Positions 52,768-61,474 of a DNA stretch of 64,000 bases are shown here, piece after piece. The translations under genes and the position numbers were made by a program. The stretch is taken from assembly GCA_046328335.1 (NCBI GenBank), contig JAXLWU010000009.1, positions 1 to 64,000 of the forward strand, in the 5' to 3' direction. The notes beneath the pieces are model-generated. The model was not told the DNA's origin. It saw nothing but the letters and a program-made list of their open reading frames with translations, and did not search any database. Source of the DNA: JACCXM01 sp046328335. Lineage in GTDB: Bacteria; Chloroflexota; Chloroflexia; Thermomicrobiales; UBA6265. The stretch's first letter is position 1; the number at the start of each line of letters is the position of its first letter.

Positions 52768-52852
52768 CGGCGGGTCGTGCGAAGAGCGGCGCCGGGTCAA
52801 ACGGCAGTACACCTGACCGGGTCAGTCAGCATTCGTCCCGCACGACCCGCCG
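52768..52852 (-). terminator. Inverted repeat after the RidA gene
   Basis: CGGCGGGTCGTGCG at 52768 is matched by its inverse at 52839-52852, and CTGACC/GGTCAG makes a small inner hairpin. It lies 10 bp past the stop of ridA, the last gene of the eight-gene minus-strand operon, and probably ends its transcript. 52604-52767 has no gene. Confidence 0.5.
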
Positions 52853-52861
52853 CGATTCACC

Positions 52862-53260
52862 CTACTCGGCCACCGCGTCGACCTGCACCTGGACCAGCCA
52901 CTCCGGCTTGACCAAGCGCGAGACTTCGAGCAGCGTCGAGGCGGGTGGCCGGTCACCGACGTAGTCGCGCGCGATCGCCTGCTCGTGTTCCAGATAGGTG
53001 TCCATGTCGGTGGTGAACGTGTAGATGTGGACCACGTCGTCCCAGCCGAGACCGACCGCTTCCAGCGCCCGGGAGACCATGTCGTAGCAGCAGCGGATTT
53101 GTCCCGCCATGTCGCCGACCGCGACGTCCGCCCCCTGTTCGTCGACCGCCACCTGGCCGCCGATGCGGTATTGGGTGCGTCCGGATGCCTTCACAATGTG
53201 GGCGTACATGTTGTCTATCGGCTGATGCAGCGTCGGCGGATTGATCCGTTCGACCGTCAT
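52862..53260 (-). CDS. RidA family protein (reactive imine deaminase)
   Basis: 132 residues of the RidA/YjgF/UK114 family, which hydrolyse reactive enamine/imine intermediates. SGRTQYRIGGQVAVDEQG and VHIYTFTTDMDTYLEHE are family blocks; RPPASTLLEVSRLVKPEWLVQVQVDAVAE closes it. The Arg usually in the active site is not clearly in the same place. ATG 53260 follows GGGGAGA. It ends the ABC transporter/peptidase operon, 80 bp after potC. Confidence 0.88.
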   Translation of the reverse strand: MTVERINPPTLHQPIDNMYAHIVKASGRTQYRIGGQVAVDEQGADVAVGDMAGQIRCCYDMVSRALEAVGLGWDDVVHIYTFTTDMDTYLEHEQAIARDYVGDRPPASTLLEVSRLVKPEWLVQVQVDAVAE

Positions 53261-53340
53261 GGCATTCTCCCCAGTCGTGCAGATTCCCTGCACGATGACG
53301 CATTGCACGATCCGACACGACCGTCTCGTTGCTCACACGG

Positions 53341-54249
53341 TTATTTCCCCAGCCCCATCATCTTGCCCAATCCCACGAGGCGATCCGCGATGAGGACGGC
53401 GATCAGGGAGAGGACGATCATCACCGTGGCTATCGCGGCCACGGTCGGATCGGGCTTGAAGCGCAAGTAGGTAAAGATCTGCACCGGCAGGGTGATCATG
53501 TCGGCGCGCGAGAGGAAGAGGGCCACGATCGGTTCATCGAAGCTGGTCAGAAAGGCGAACGTGCCCCCGGCGACGATGCTTGGCATGAGCAACGGGAGGG
53601 TCACATGCCGAAATACGGAACGGGGCTTTGCCCCCATGCTCATCGCCGCCTCCTCCAGCGCCGGGTCGAGGCCCTCGTATCCGACCAGGACGCTCTGGAT
53701 CGCGAAGGGCAACGCCAGGATCAGATGGGCCGCACCAAGGGTGAGGAGCGCTCCCCCGTAGTCAGCGTTGAGCCCGATCCGCGCCGCAAAGAGGAGGAGC
53801 GCCGGTCCGTAGACGATCGTGGGCAGGATCAGCGGCAGGTAGGCCATGCTGGTCAGAGAAGAGCGGCCGATCCCGCGCCGCCGCCCGATGATGCGCGCCA
53901 GCGCCACCGCGACCACGACCGCGAGCAGGGCGACCACGATGGCGAGTCCGAGGCTGAAGAAGAGCGACCCGACGAAATCATCGCGCTCGAGAAAGTTGCC
54001 GTACCACTTCCCGCTCACTCCGTGCGGCGGGAAGGTCAGATACGCGGTCTCGCTGACCGAGGCGAGCACGGCGACGACCGTTGGGGCAAGCAGGTAGATA
54101 CAGGCGGCGATCAGCACCAGCGGGAAGAGCAGCCGCCAGATTCGCGACAGGGCCACGCTGACCGCGCGGGTGCGCTGTGCCCTGGCACTGAAGGCGAGCC
54201 GATCCGACCCCGCCACCTGGAGACCCGCGACCTGCGACTCAGCGGCCAT
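53341..54249 (-). CDS. Polyamine-type ABC transporter permease (PotC-like)
   Basis: 302 residues, six helices, with the inner-membrane signature EEAAMSMGAKPRSVFRHVTLPLLMPSI that meets the ATPase. The second permease of a spermidine/putrescine-type importer. The ATG at 54249 overlaps the end of potB by 11 nt. Substrate could be polyamines or another amine. Confidence 0.88.
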   Translation of the reverse strand: MAAESQVAGLQVAGSDRLAFSARAQRTRAVSVALSRIWRLLFPLVLIAACIYLLAPTVVAVLASVSETAYLTFPPHGVSGKWYGNFLERDDFVGSLFFSLGLAIVVALLAVVVAVALARIIGRRRGIGRSSLTSMAYLPLILPTIVYGPALLLFAARIGLNADYGGALLTLGAAHLILALPFAIQSVLVGYEGLDPALEEAAMSMGAKPRSVFRHVTLPLLMPSIVAGGTFAFLTSFDEPIVALFLSRADMITLPVQIFTYLRFKPDPTVAAIATVMIVLSLIAVLIADRLVGLGKMMGLGK

Positions 54250-55130
54250 CAGCCACCGTCCGTTGCCCCACCCACGCCAGCGCGCCGATCACCGCGAGCG
54301 TGGTGGCGAGGAGGAGGGCGGAGCGCGGGCCGCGAGCGGGTAGTTGAGGGTTCGACTCATCAGCTCGCTGATGAGCGTACCGGCGACCAGGAAGCGCCCG
54401 CCAGCGAGAAACTCCGGCGTGACGAAGGAAGAGATCGTCAAGGTGAAGACCAGCGAGATCCCGGCGATCACGCCGCGCAGGCTGAGCGGCCACACCACGG
54501 CCAGGAAGGCGCGCAGCGGATCGGCCCCGGCAATCTCCGCGGCAGCGACCAGTTCCTCGTCGATCGTCTGCAGGACCCCGGCCACCACGAGCACGAAGAC
54601 CGGCAGCATGATCTGGCTGAGACCAATGATCACGCCGGTGGTGTTGAAGATCAGCTTGAGCGGTTCGTCGATCACTCCCAGATCGAGCAACACATTGTTG
54701 AGCAACCCCCGTTTGGGGAGGATCACCAGCCAGCCGTAGGTGCGGACCACGAGGTTGGTGAAGAGGGAGGAGACAACCACGACCAGGAGCACGTTGCGCC
54801 AGACGGAGCGGTTCCTGGCCAGGAAGTACGCGAGTGGGTAGCCGAGCAACAGGCAGACAAGGGAGACCTGCACGCCGAGGAGAAGCGTCACCCGCAGGAT
54901 GTCGAGATAGTAGGTGTCCCCCAGGAGCCGTTGGTAGTTGGCCAGCGTGAGATCGGTGGTGTACACGCCGGTCTGAATGAAGGTGTACAGACTCATGATG
55001 AGGAAGTAGCCGAGAGGACCAGGAAGAAAAAGAGGAAGATCGCCGCGCTCACGGTGATCACCCCCCAGCCACTGGCAAAGCGGCCGAGTCGACCTAGCCA
55101 TCCGGACCCGGTACCGTGGATCGCGCTCAC
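54239..55130 (-). pseudogene. Polyamine-type ABC permease (PotB-like), two frameshifts
   Basis: From GTG 55130 (overlapping the M28 stop as GTGA) the chain reads SAIHGTGSGWLGRLGRFASG, then ITVSAAIFLFFFLVL; one base is missing near 55015, after which LGYFLIMSLYTFIQTGVYTT carries on in another frame through AAAEIAGADPLRAFLAVVWP (EAA loop) to LNYPLA. Near 54335 a second shift leads to RGPRSALLLATTLAVIGALA and the stop at 54239, which overlaps potC properly. All parts match one 296-residue permease. These may be assembly errors, since the operon is otherwise intact. Confidence 0.8.
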
Positions 55131-56419
55131 CCCGCGATCCCCCAGCCCCAGCGGGCGCAGTACGACTGGGTCTCCCTGACCTGGGCCGCGGGCGGCGGGA
55201 GCGCCAGATCATGATCGTCCCGGTTCGCCGTCGCGGCGAGGAGCGCCTCGCCCATGCGGAGCGCGCCGGCGAGACCGGCGGGACCGAGCGGGGCGAGTGA
55301 ATCGGCCGGGGTATGGGCCCGCGGCGCGCCACCGTTCCCGAAGTTGATCGCGTTCCGCCCGAGCGCGGCGAAATTGACCGAGTCGACCCCGACCCCGCCG
55401 GCCGCTTCGTAGCGGATGGCGACGGGCACGCCAGTCGCCGCGAGCACCGCATCGGACAATGACACCCACTCCGCCCCACCGAGGAGCGAGGCGGTCTGGT
55501 CGCCACCGACCAGGCCATGACCGTCGAAATTGATCACGGCGGCGATCCGGGAGACATCGTCCACGTGGGCCCGCAGCCAGCTCTCGCTGCCGAACAGCCC
55601 GACCTCGTGCGCGCCGAAGTGAACGAAGCGGATCGTCCGCCGCGGCACGGGTCCGGCGGCGAAGACGCGCGCCAACTCGGCCACGACGGCGCAGCCGCCA
55701 GCGTTATCCGACGCGCCGGGACTGCCCCGGACGGCGTCATGATGCGCCGCCACCACGACGATCTCGTCGCCCAGGTCCGTGCCAGGCAGCTCCGCCCAGA
55801 CGTTGGCCGAGACCGACCAGCGTACCTCCCCAGCCACGGTCAGGGACGCCGGGCCGGGGTTGGCGACAAGCCAGTCGGCATCGGCGCGGGAGATGACGAG
55901 CGAGGGAGGCGTCGGCTGGTGGAGGGACCGCTTGAAATTGTAGTACGCCTGGGGCAAGCCCCCTTCCTGGGCAGCGCCCGCCGCGTAGATCGCCCCGGCC
56001 ACGCCGTGGGCCACCAGCAGGTCGGTCTGGGGATAGTCGGGGTAGTCGACCTGCACGTCCCGGCCGTCGATCAAGGCGAGCCGGCCGGCCAGATCGCGGC
56101 CAGCGAGATCGGACACGGTCATCGGGTCGCCAACGGCGACAATTTCGCCGGTCACCCCTTCGTCCGGCGTCACGCCGGAGAAGCAAGGGCTGAGGGCGGA
56201 GATCGCGCGCTCGCGCGTGACCAGCGTCGTGCGCCGCTCCTCCCAGATCGGCACCGGCACCGCCTCGATGCGCGGGGCGAGGCCGGATGCGGCAAACGCA
56301 TCCGCGAGGTAGCCAATCCCCTCCTGTTCGCCGCTGGTTCCCGCCAGCCGCTCGCCAATGCGTCCCGCGAGGTAGGCCAGATCGTCGTAGGCGCGCTCGG
56401 CGCTGGCCACGACGCTCAT
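55127..56419 (-). CDS. M28 family zinc aminopeptidase-like protein, copy 2
   Basis: A 430-residue M28 metallopeptidase with a PA-type insert. The metal ligands are in VVVAAHHDAVRGSPGASDNAGG (His, Asp), FGAHEVGLFGSE (Glu pair region) and AVINFDGHGL, and a late His in RAHTPADSL. It has no signal peptide, so acts in the cytoplasm. It is a tandem duplicate of the next gene; both end in CARWGWGIAG. Its ATG overlaps the upstream stop (ATGA). Confidence 0.88.
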   Translation of the reverse strand: MSVVASAERAYDDLAYLAGRIGERLAGTSGEQEGIGYLADAFAASGLAPRIEAVPVPIWEERRTTLVTRERAISALSPCFSGVTPDEGVTGEIVAVGDPMTVSDLAGRDLAGRLALIDGRDVQVDYPDYPQTDLLVAHGVAGAIYAAGAAQEGGLPQAYYNFKRSLHQPTPPSLVISRADADWLVANPGPASLTVAGEVRWSVSANVWAELPGTDLGDEIVVVAAHHDAVRGSPGASDNAGGCAVVAELARVFAAGPVPRRTIRFVHFGAHEVGLFGSESWLRAHVDDVSRIAAVINFDGHGLVGGDQTASLLGGAEWVSLSDAVLAATGVPVAIRYEAAGGVGVDSVNFAALGRNAINFGNGGAPRAHTPADSLAPLGPAGLAGALRMGEALLAATANRDDHDLALPPPAAQVRETQSYCARWGWGIAG

Positions 56420-57735
56420 CCGGCGATTCCCCAGCCCCACCGGGCGCACCACTCCTGAGTCTGGCGCAGTTGCGCCGGCGGGGGCGCATCGGCGAGATCG
56501 AGGCCGTCTTCATCGGCGACAGCCGCGAGGACCGCGGCGCTCATTCGCAACCCACTCTCTAACCCTTCCGGCCCGATCGGGTCGAGGTTATCGTCGGGAG
56601 TATGGTTGCCGACCGTGCCCCAGCGGCTGAAGTTGACCGCGTTGCGGCCGACCGCCGCGAAGTTGACCGAGTCGACGCCGCCGCCACCGACCGAGACCGC
56701 GACCGGGTCACCGCCGGACGCCAAGGTGGCTTCGACCAGACGTTGCCACGACGGGCTACCGAGGATGGAGGCGTAGTCGCTCCCCGCCACGACCCCCTGG
56801 CCGTCGAAGTTGATCACCGCCGCGATGCGCCCAATTTCATCGACATGGCGGCCGAGCCAGGTCTCGCTCCCCCACAAGCCAACCTCGTGGCCGCCCCACT
56901 GCGCGAAGCGGATAGTCCGCCGCGGCGGAGGGCCAGCGGCGAAGGTGCGCGCCAGTTCGGCGACCACGACACACCCGCCAGCGTTATCGGATGCGCCGGG
57001 ACTGGTCCAGACCGAGTCATGATGCGCCGAGACGATCACGATCTCGTCGGGGCGCTCGCTTCCCGGCAGGTCGGCCAGAACGCTCACCGATTCCGCCCAG
57101 GTCACCTCGGCTTCCACATGTAACGTGGCCACGCCGGGATTGGCCGCCAGTCGTTGGGCACTCGCGAAATCGACGATCGCCGACGGCGGCGTCGGCTGGT
57201 GAAGCGACCGTTTGAAGTTGTAATACGCCTGCGGCAGCCCTCCCTGCTGCCCTTCCCCGGCGGCGAAGATCACCCCGGCCGCGCCACGCGCGACGAGCAG
57301 ATCGGTCTGGATGTAATCGGGATAATCGAAGTACACATTTCGAGAGTCGATCAGAGCGATCTTCCCGGCGAGGTCGACACCAGCCAGATCCTCCTCGCGC
57401 AGTGGGTCGCCCACTGGGACCACCTCCGCCGTCACGCCGTCCGCTCCGGTCGTCCCCCCGAAGCAGGGGGAGATCGCGGGAATCGGCCGGCCGGTAATCG
57501 TCAACGCCGCGACCCGCTCTCGCCAGATCGGGATCGGAAAGCGCTCCTCCCACGGCTTCAGGCCCGCCAGCCGGAACTGCTCCGCCAGGTATGCCGCGCC
57601 CTCCCCCTCCGCCGGCGTACCGGCGACACGGATACCGATGTCGCCAGCAAGACGGACGATGTCCGCGTACGCCCGCGTTGCATCGAGTTGGATCGCTCGT
57701 CGTTCCGTTCTCACCCGGCCGTCCTTCGCACTCAT
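56416..57735 (-). CDS. M28 family zinc aminopeptidase-like protein, copy 1
   Basis: 439 residues, the same architecture as copy 2. Zinc ligands appear in VIVSAHHDSVWTSPGASDNA, WGGHEVGLWGSETWLG, AAVINFDGQGVV and GNHTPDDNL. The block GGLPQAYYNFKRSLHQPTPP is shared almost unchanged with copy 2. Together they may hydrolyse an amide or peptide imported by the transporter whose genes flank them. The ATG lies 22 bp after the binding-protein gene. Confidence 0.88.
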   Translation of the reverse strand: MSAKDGRVRTERRAIQLDATRAYADIVRLAGDIGIRVAGTPAEGEGAAYLAEQFRLAGLKPWEERFPIPIWRERVAALTITGRPIPAISPCFGGTTGADGVTAEVVPVGDPLREEDLAGVDLAGKIALIDSRNVYFDYPDYIQTDLLVARGAAGVIFAAGEGQQGGLPQAYYNFKRSLHQPTPPSAIVDFASAQRLAANPGVATLHVEAEVTWAESVSVLADLPGSERPDEIVIVSAHHDSVWTSPGASDNAGGCVVVAELARTFAAGPPPRRTIRFAQWGGHEVGLWGSETWLGRHVDEIGRIAAVINFDGQGVVAGSDYASILGSPSWQRLVEATLASGGDPVAVSVGGGGVDSVNFAAVGRNAVNFSRWGTVGNHTPDDNLDPIGPEGLESGLRMSAAVLAAVADEDGLDLADAPPPAQLRQTQEWCARWGWGIAG

Positions 57736-57757
57736 GCTGTTCGTCGTGTGGCGCCGC

Positions 57758-58864
57758 CTAACAGTTCTGGCCGATCAGCGGCACAATCTCCTTGTTCCAG
57801 CGTTCGGCCCAGGCGTCCTGATCCTTCATCATGGCGCTCCAGTCGGGCACGATCAACGCGCCAACTTCCTCCTCGCCGTAGGGCACCCACTGCGCCAGAT
57901 CCGCGGCGAGCTCGACCGTGCGGTTGGTCGGAGCCGACGCATACTCCTGAGCAAATCCCTGCTGGGACGCGGGCGACAGCGCGTAGTTGATGAATTTCTT
58001 GGCCAGTTCCGGGTGCTTGGCGTTCTTCGGGATCACCAGCAGGTTCGGCACCGCGACCAATCCCTCGGTCGGCTTGGCGAGGCGGATGTTCTCCTGTCCC
58101 GAGGTGTACATCACGTAGGCTTCGCCGGAATACATCACGCCCAGGACGATCTCTTTGCGCTCGAAGAACGGCCGCAGTTCGAAATCCCCGGTCAGCGTGT
58201 ATGCGTTCGGGGCGAGTTGCTTGATCGCTTCGAAACCGGGTCCGAGATCGGAGAGATTGGCTGCGTCGCCCCCGAAGACCTTCGTGGCAATCACCAGTTC
58301 ATGGGGAGCCCATCCGTCCCAAGGGCTCAGCGACAGGTTGCAGGCGTACTCTTCGTCCCAGAGGGTCTTCCAGGAGTCGACCGAGGCGACCTCGTCCGAG
58401 TCGTAGACGATGCTGATCCCGCCGAGGCTGCCGGCCACCGCCTGGCCGTCGAAGTAGATCGCCTGGGGGTAAACATCCGCCAGGACCGGGATGTCGTCCT
58501 CGGTGAGGGGGAGGAAGGCGTTCTGGAGCGCGGCGGGGGCGGCCACGTTCAGGTCGATCCAGAGCACATCGAAGGGCGGGTTGTCGGGACTGGCCATGAG
58601 CTTGGCAAACTGCTCGGTCGACGAGCCGGGCACGATGCTCACCTTCGCGCCGGTCTCAGCGACCAGGGGGTCGATGATGTTGCGCTGCGTCGTCTCGTCC
58701 CACACTCCCCCCCAGGAGCCGACGATCAGTTCATTCTCCTGGGCGGCGGCAGGTGGCGCGAAGGCGGCGAGGTGGGCGGCAACCGGGGCCGCCACCGCGC
58801 CCAGCGCGAGCCTTCGTCGCGTGAACCGCCGGGCGTCAATGCTTCGTCGCGGAGTGCAATCCAA
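57758..58864 (-). CDS. Polyamine-type ABC transporter substrate-binding protein (PotD-like)
   Basis: 368 residues with a Tat-like leader (RRFTRRRLALGAVAAP) ending near AAAQE. The mature part opens LIVGSWGGVWDETTQRNIID and contains GSLGGISIVYDSDEVASVDS, as in spermidine/putrescine-binding proteins (family 1). TTG 58864 with AAGGAGG upstream is a good start. It lies 18 bp after potA. Confidence 0.88.
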   Translation of the reverse strand: MDCTPRRSIDARRFTRRRLALGAVAAPVAAHLAAFAPPAAAQENELIVGSWGGVWDETTQRNIIDPLVAETGAKVSIVPGSSTEQFAKLMASPDNPPFDVLWIDLNVAAPAALQNAFLPLTEDDIPVLADVYPQAIYFDGQAVAGSLGGISIVYDSDEVASVDSWKTLWDEEYACNLSLSPWDGWAPHELVIATKVFGGDAANLSDLGPGFEAIKQLAPNAYTLTGDFELRPFFERKEIVLGVMYSGEAYVMYTSGQENIRLAKPTEGLVAVPNLLVIPKNAKHPELAKKFINYALSPASQQGFAQEYASAPTNRTVELAADLAQWVPYGEEEVGALIVPDWSAMMKDQDAWAERWNKEIVPLIGQNC

Positions 58865-58882
58865 GGTGTCCTCCTTCGCCTG

Positions 58883-59998
58883 TTACTCGCCGGGCGAGCG
58901 TTCGCCCAGCACGACCACGTCGCGCGGCTCCCACGCGACCATCACCCGAGCGCCGGGATCGAGCGCACCTGGCTCGCTGCCCACGGCGCGCGACCGGTTC
59001 TGGCTGGCCACCACCACCCGGTCCCCGCCCGCGAGCGAGATGTAATAGTGGGTCGCCGCGCCCACGTAGACGGTGTCGCTCACCGTCCCGACCGCCCCCC
59101 GGTCAGGCGGTGGCTCTTGGTTCCCCGCAAACAGATCGAGCTTTTCGGGCCGGATCGCCACGGTCACCGGCGACCCGACAATCAGGACGATTCCCGGCGG
59201 GGGCGAGATGCGGAGTCCATGCGCCGTCTCCAGGAAAAGGGCCGAGCCGTCGGCCACGACCCGGCAGGTGAGCAGATTGGAGAGGCCGATGAAGTCGGAG
59301 ACGAACGTCGAGGCGGGACGCTCGTAAACTTCGAGCGGGGTACCGAGCTGTTCGATGCGCCCGCGATCCATCACCGCCACGCGATCGCTCAGGGTGAGCG
59401 CCTCCTCCTGGTCGTGGGTCACGAAGATGGTGGTGACGCCGAGCGAGCGCTGCAACGCCTTGAGTTCGATCTGCATCTGCTCCCGCAGTTTCTTGTCAAG
59501 CGCCCCCAGTGGCTCATCGAGGAGCAGGACATCCGGCTCATAGACGATCGCTCTCGCCAGCGCGACGCGCTGCTGCTGCCCGCCGGACAACTGCTTGGGA
59601 TACCGCCCCTCGTACCCGGGGAGTCGGACCAGTTCGAGCGCCCGGGCGACGCGCCGCCCCGCGTCCGATTTCGCCGTGCCCCGCATCTTCAGCCCAAAGC
59701 CGATGTTGTCGGCGACGGTCATGTGCGGAAAGAGGCCATAACTCTGGAAGACCATACCGAGGTTGCGCTCGTACGACGGGACTCCTTCCATGCGCCGGCC
59801 GCCGATCGCGATCGAGCCGGTGTCCGGGCTGAGGAAACCAGCGATGAGGCGCAGCAAAGTCGTCTTACCGCAGCCGGATGGGCCGAGCAGGGAGAGGATC
59901 TCGCCGGGCCGCACGTGGAGCGTAACCCCGTCCACCGCCAGTGTGCGGTCGTAGCGCTTGGTAACCTGGTCGACCGCGACCGCGACACCGTCCGTCAT
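58883..59998 (-). CDS. Polyamine-type ABC transporter ATP-binding protein (PotA-like)
   Basis: 371 residues: an ABC ATPase domain with Walker A GPSGCGKTT (39-47), Q-loop FQSYGLFPHMTV, signature LSGGQQQR, Walker B VLLLDEP and switch FVTHDQEE, then a C-terminal TOBE domain (VAIRPEKLDLFAGN). The ATG at 59998 overlaps the Lrp gene's stop (ATGA). Confidence 0.92.
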   Translation of the reverse strand: MTDGVAVAVDQVTKRYDRTLAVDGVTLHVRPGEILSLLGPSGCGKTTLLRLIAGFLSPDTGSIAIGGRRMEGVPSYERNLGMVFQSYGLFPHMTVADNIGFGLKMRGTAKSDAGRRVARALELVRLPGYEGRYPKQLSGGQQQRVALARAIVYEPDVLLLDEPLGALDKKLREQMQIELKALQRSLGVTTIFVTHDQEEALTLSDRVAVMDRGRIEQLGTPLEVYERPASTFVSDFIGLSNLLTCRVVADGSALFLETAHGLRISPPPGIVLIVGSPVTVAIRPEKLDLFAGNQEPPPDRGAVGTVSDTVYVGAATHYYISLAGGDRVVVASQNRSRAVGSEPGALDPGARVMVAWEPRDVVVLGERSPGE

Positions 59999-60498
59999 GC
60001 GCCAGCGCGTCCGTTTGCCACCGGACCGGAATCGGACGCCGCCGCCCATCCCTCCGGTCGCCACCACCGGTCGCTGAACTTGAGGATGGCGGGAGTCAGG
60101 CTCGTCTCCACCTCCCGGATGCCGGCGATCGCGCCAACCTTTTCCGTAAGGAAGGCGCGCAATCGCGCCGGGTCGGGCAGAGCCACCTCGAGCAGGAGAT
60201 CGTACCGGCCGATCGCGAGCGCGATGTAGCGAATTTCGTCGTGGACTGCCAGCGCCGCGGCGATCGCATCGGTGCGAGCCAGGTCGATCTTCAATCCGAC
60301 GATCGCCACGCCGTCGTAGCCGAAGCGCATCGGGTTGAGGAAGGCGGCGATGGTGATCACCCCGTCGCGCTCCAGCCGCTCGATGCGGCGGCGCACGGTG
60401 GCTTCAGTCACGCCGACCGTTCGACCGATGGCCGCGTTGGACATGCGGCCATCGAACTGCAAGAGCGCGACGATGTGCTGATCGACCTGATCGAGCAT
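59995..60498 (-). CDS. Lrp/AsnC family transcriptional regulator
   Basis: 167 residues: an N-terminal winged helix (LDQVDQHIVALLQFDGRMSN, VTEATVRRRIERLERDGVIT) and a RAM ligand domain. Members sense amino acids or related small molecules. As the first gene of the operon, coupled by ATGA to potA, it likely controls transport and peptidase genes in response to their substrate or product. ATG 60498 follows GGAGA. Confidence 0.9.
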   Translation of the reverse strand: MLDQVDQHIVALLQFDGRMSNAAIGRTVGVTEATVRRRIERLERDGVITIAAFLNPMRFGYDGVAIVGLKIDLARTDAIAAALAVHDEIRYIALAIGRYDLLLEVALPDPARLRAFLTEKVGAIAGIREVETSLTPAILKFSDRWWRPEGWAAASDSGPVANGRAGA

Positions 60499-60926
60499 AC
60501 GGTCTCCTGGAAACGCGCGACATTCTAGTCAAGGCGACGAACTTCGACAATGAGGCGCGGATACACGTCGAAATCTATGAATGCAGAATGCTTCAATACA
60601 TCCTTCTCGCCTTCGCGGATACCCACGAGGGTCCGCCCGGGGGTTCTCACGTGATGGTTGCCCCGATTCCACAATCGGGGCAACCAGACGCGGCGCCCCG
60701 AAGAATCTTGGCCATTGAGTGCTTCGCGGGTCTGGAGGGAACGTCTCGCGACCAGCTCGGGTCCCGCCGCAATCACCGTATCGAAGCCGCAAGGCTGGTC
60801 GCCGCATGGCGTGTCGGTCGGCATGCACTCGATTCGCCCGGACTATTCATGAGGGTGGGAGGTGACAGCGGGATGCCTCTTTGGCCAGGGTCGGGTGTTG
60901 TGCCGAATCGGAACCAGGATGCCGCC
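60499..60926. other. Intergenic region with a strong hairpin
   Basis: 428 bp upstream of the Lrp operon with no gene. TGGTTGCCCCGATT (60655-60668) pairs perfectly with its inverse (60673-60686) over a CCAC loop, which looks like a terminator or a recombination remnant. The lrp promoter must lie at its left side. Confidence 0.5.
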
Positions 60927-61225
60927 GCGTGAGCCCGTCTGCCATGCCCGTCTTCCGCCTTTCTGGCCGCGTCGCGTTGCCGCTGGGGGCCCGCTTCGAC
61001 GGGGCCAGCTGACCAGTGATGGTGGCTTGCCCTGGCTGGAGCAGGCGGAGATGGTGCTGGGGAGTCTGTGCCGCTTTGGCCGCGGAACTCCCGGAATGGC
61101 GCTCTGTGGTGCATCACACGCGAGAGGCGTTGGTCCGCCAGCGGGTGTTCCAGATCGCCTGCGGCTACGAGGACCAGGACGACGCCGATGCGCTGCGCAC
61201 CGATCCGCTGCTGGACTGTTCATGA
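60927..61225 (+). pseudogene. IS1380-family transposase N-terminal fragment
   Basis: Three frames in order give the start of an IS1380 transposase: VALPLGARFDG, QLTSDGGLPWLEQAEMVLG, and VCAALAAELPEWRSVVHHTR with ALVRQRVFQIACGYEDQDDA to a stop at 61225. Two indels and a missing catalytic part show it is a decayed remnant. Confidence 0.7.
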
Positions 61226-61267
61226 ATACTCCGGGCTCATGATGTCAATGGTGAACCGGGAGGAACG

Positions 61268-61474
61268 ATGTTCCTGACATTACCTGTCGAGTCATTTCCG
61301 CCTAGAAGACAAACCCAGTACTGGATCCTGGGCACGGAAGGCATGGCTGACGTAAGCGCCATGGGTCGAGATGCCGTCAAGCATCGCATCAAGGTTGACG
61401 GTATGATGCCAGGGCGAACTCCATCCCACGCGAGAGGAACGAGTCCGGTCCAACCAGGCAGGTGGCAGCCATGA
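61268..61474 (+). CDS. Possible small protein coupled to LLM gene
   Basis: A 68-residue frame starting MFLTLPVESFPPRRQTQYW, behind GGGAGGAACG, whose TGA overlaps the LLM gene's ATG (ATGA). The site and the coupling speak for translation, but the sequence has no family and may be a leader peptide only. A 7-bp inverted repeat CCGTCAA/TTGACGG lies inside at 61374-61401. Confidence 0.3.
   Translation: MFLTLPVESFPPRRQTQYWILGTEGMADVSAMGRDAVKHRIKVDGMMPGRTPSHARGTSPVQPGRWQP

Noticed and set aside
53329..55179. A 616-codon plus-strand frame over the permease genes
   Set aside because: Charged low-complexity text only; the minus strand encodes permeases in clear order.
57638..60229. An 863-codon plus-strand open frame
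   Set aside because: Antisense to potA and potD, which have all their motifs.
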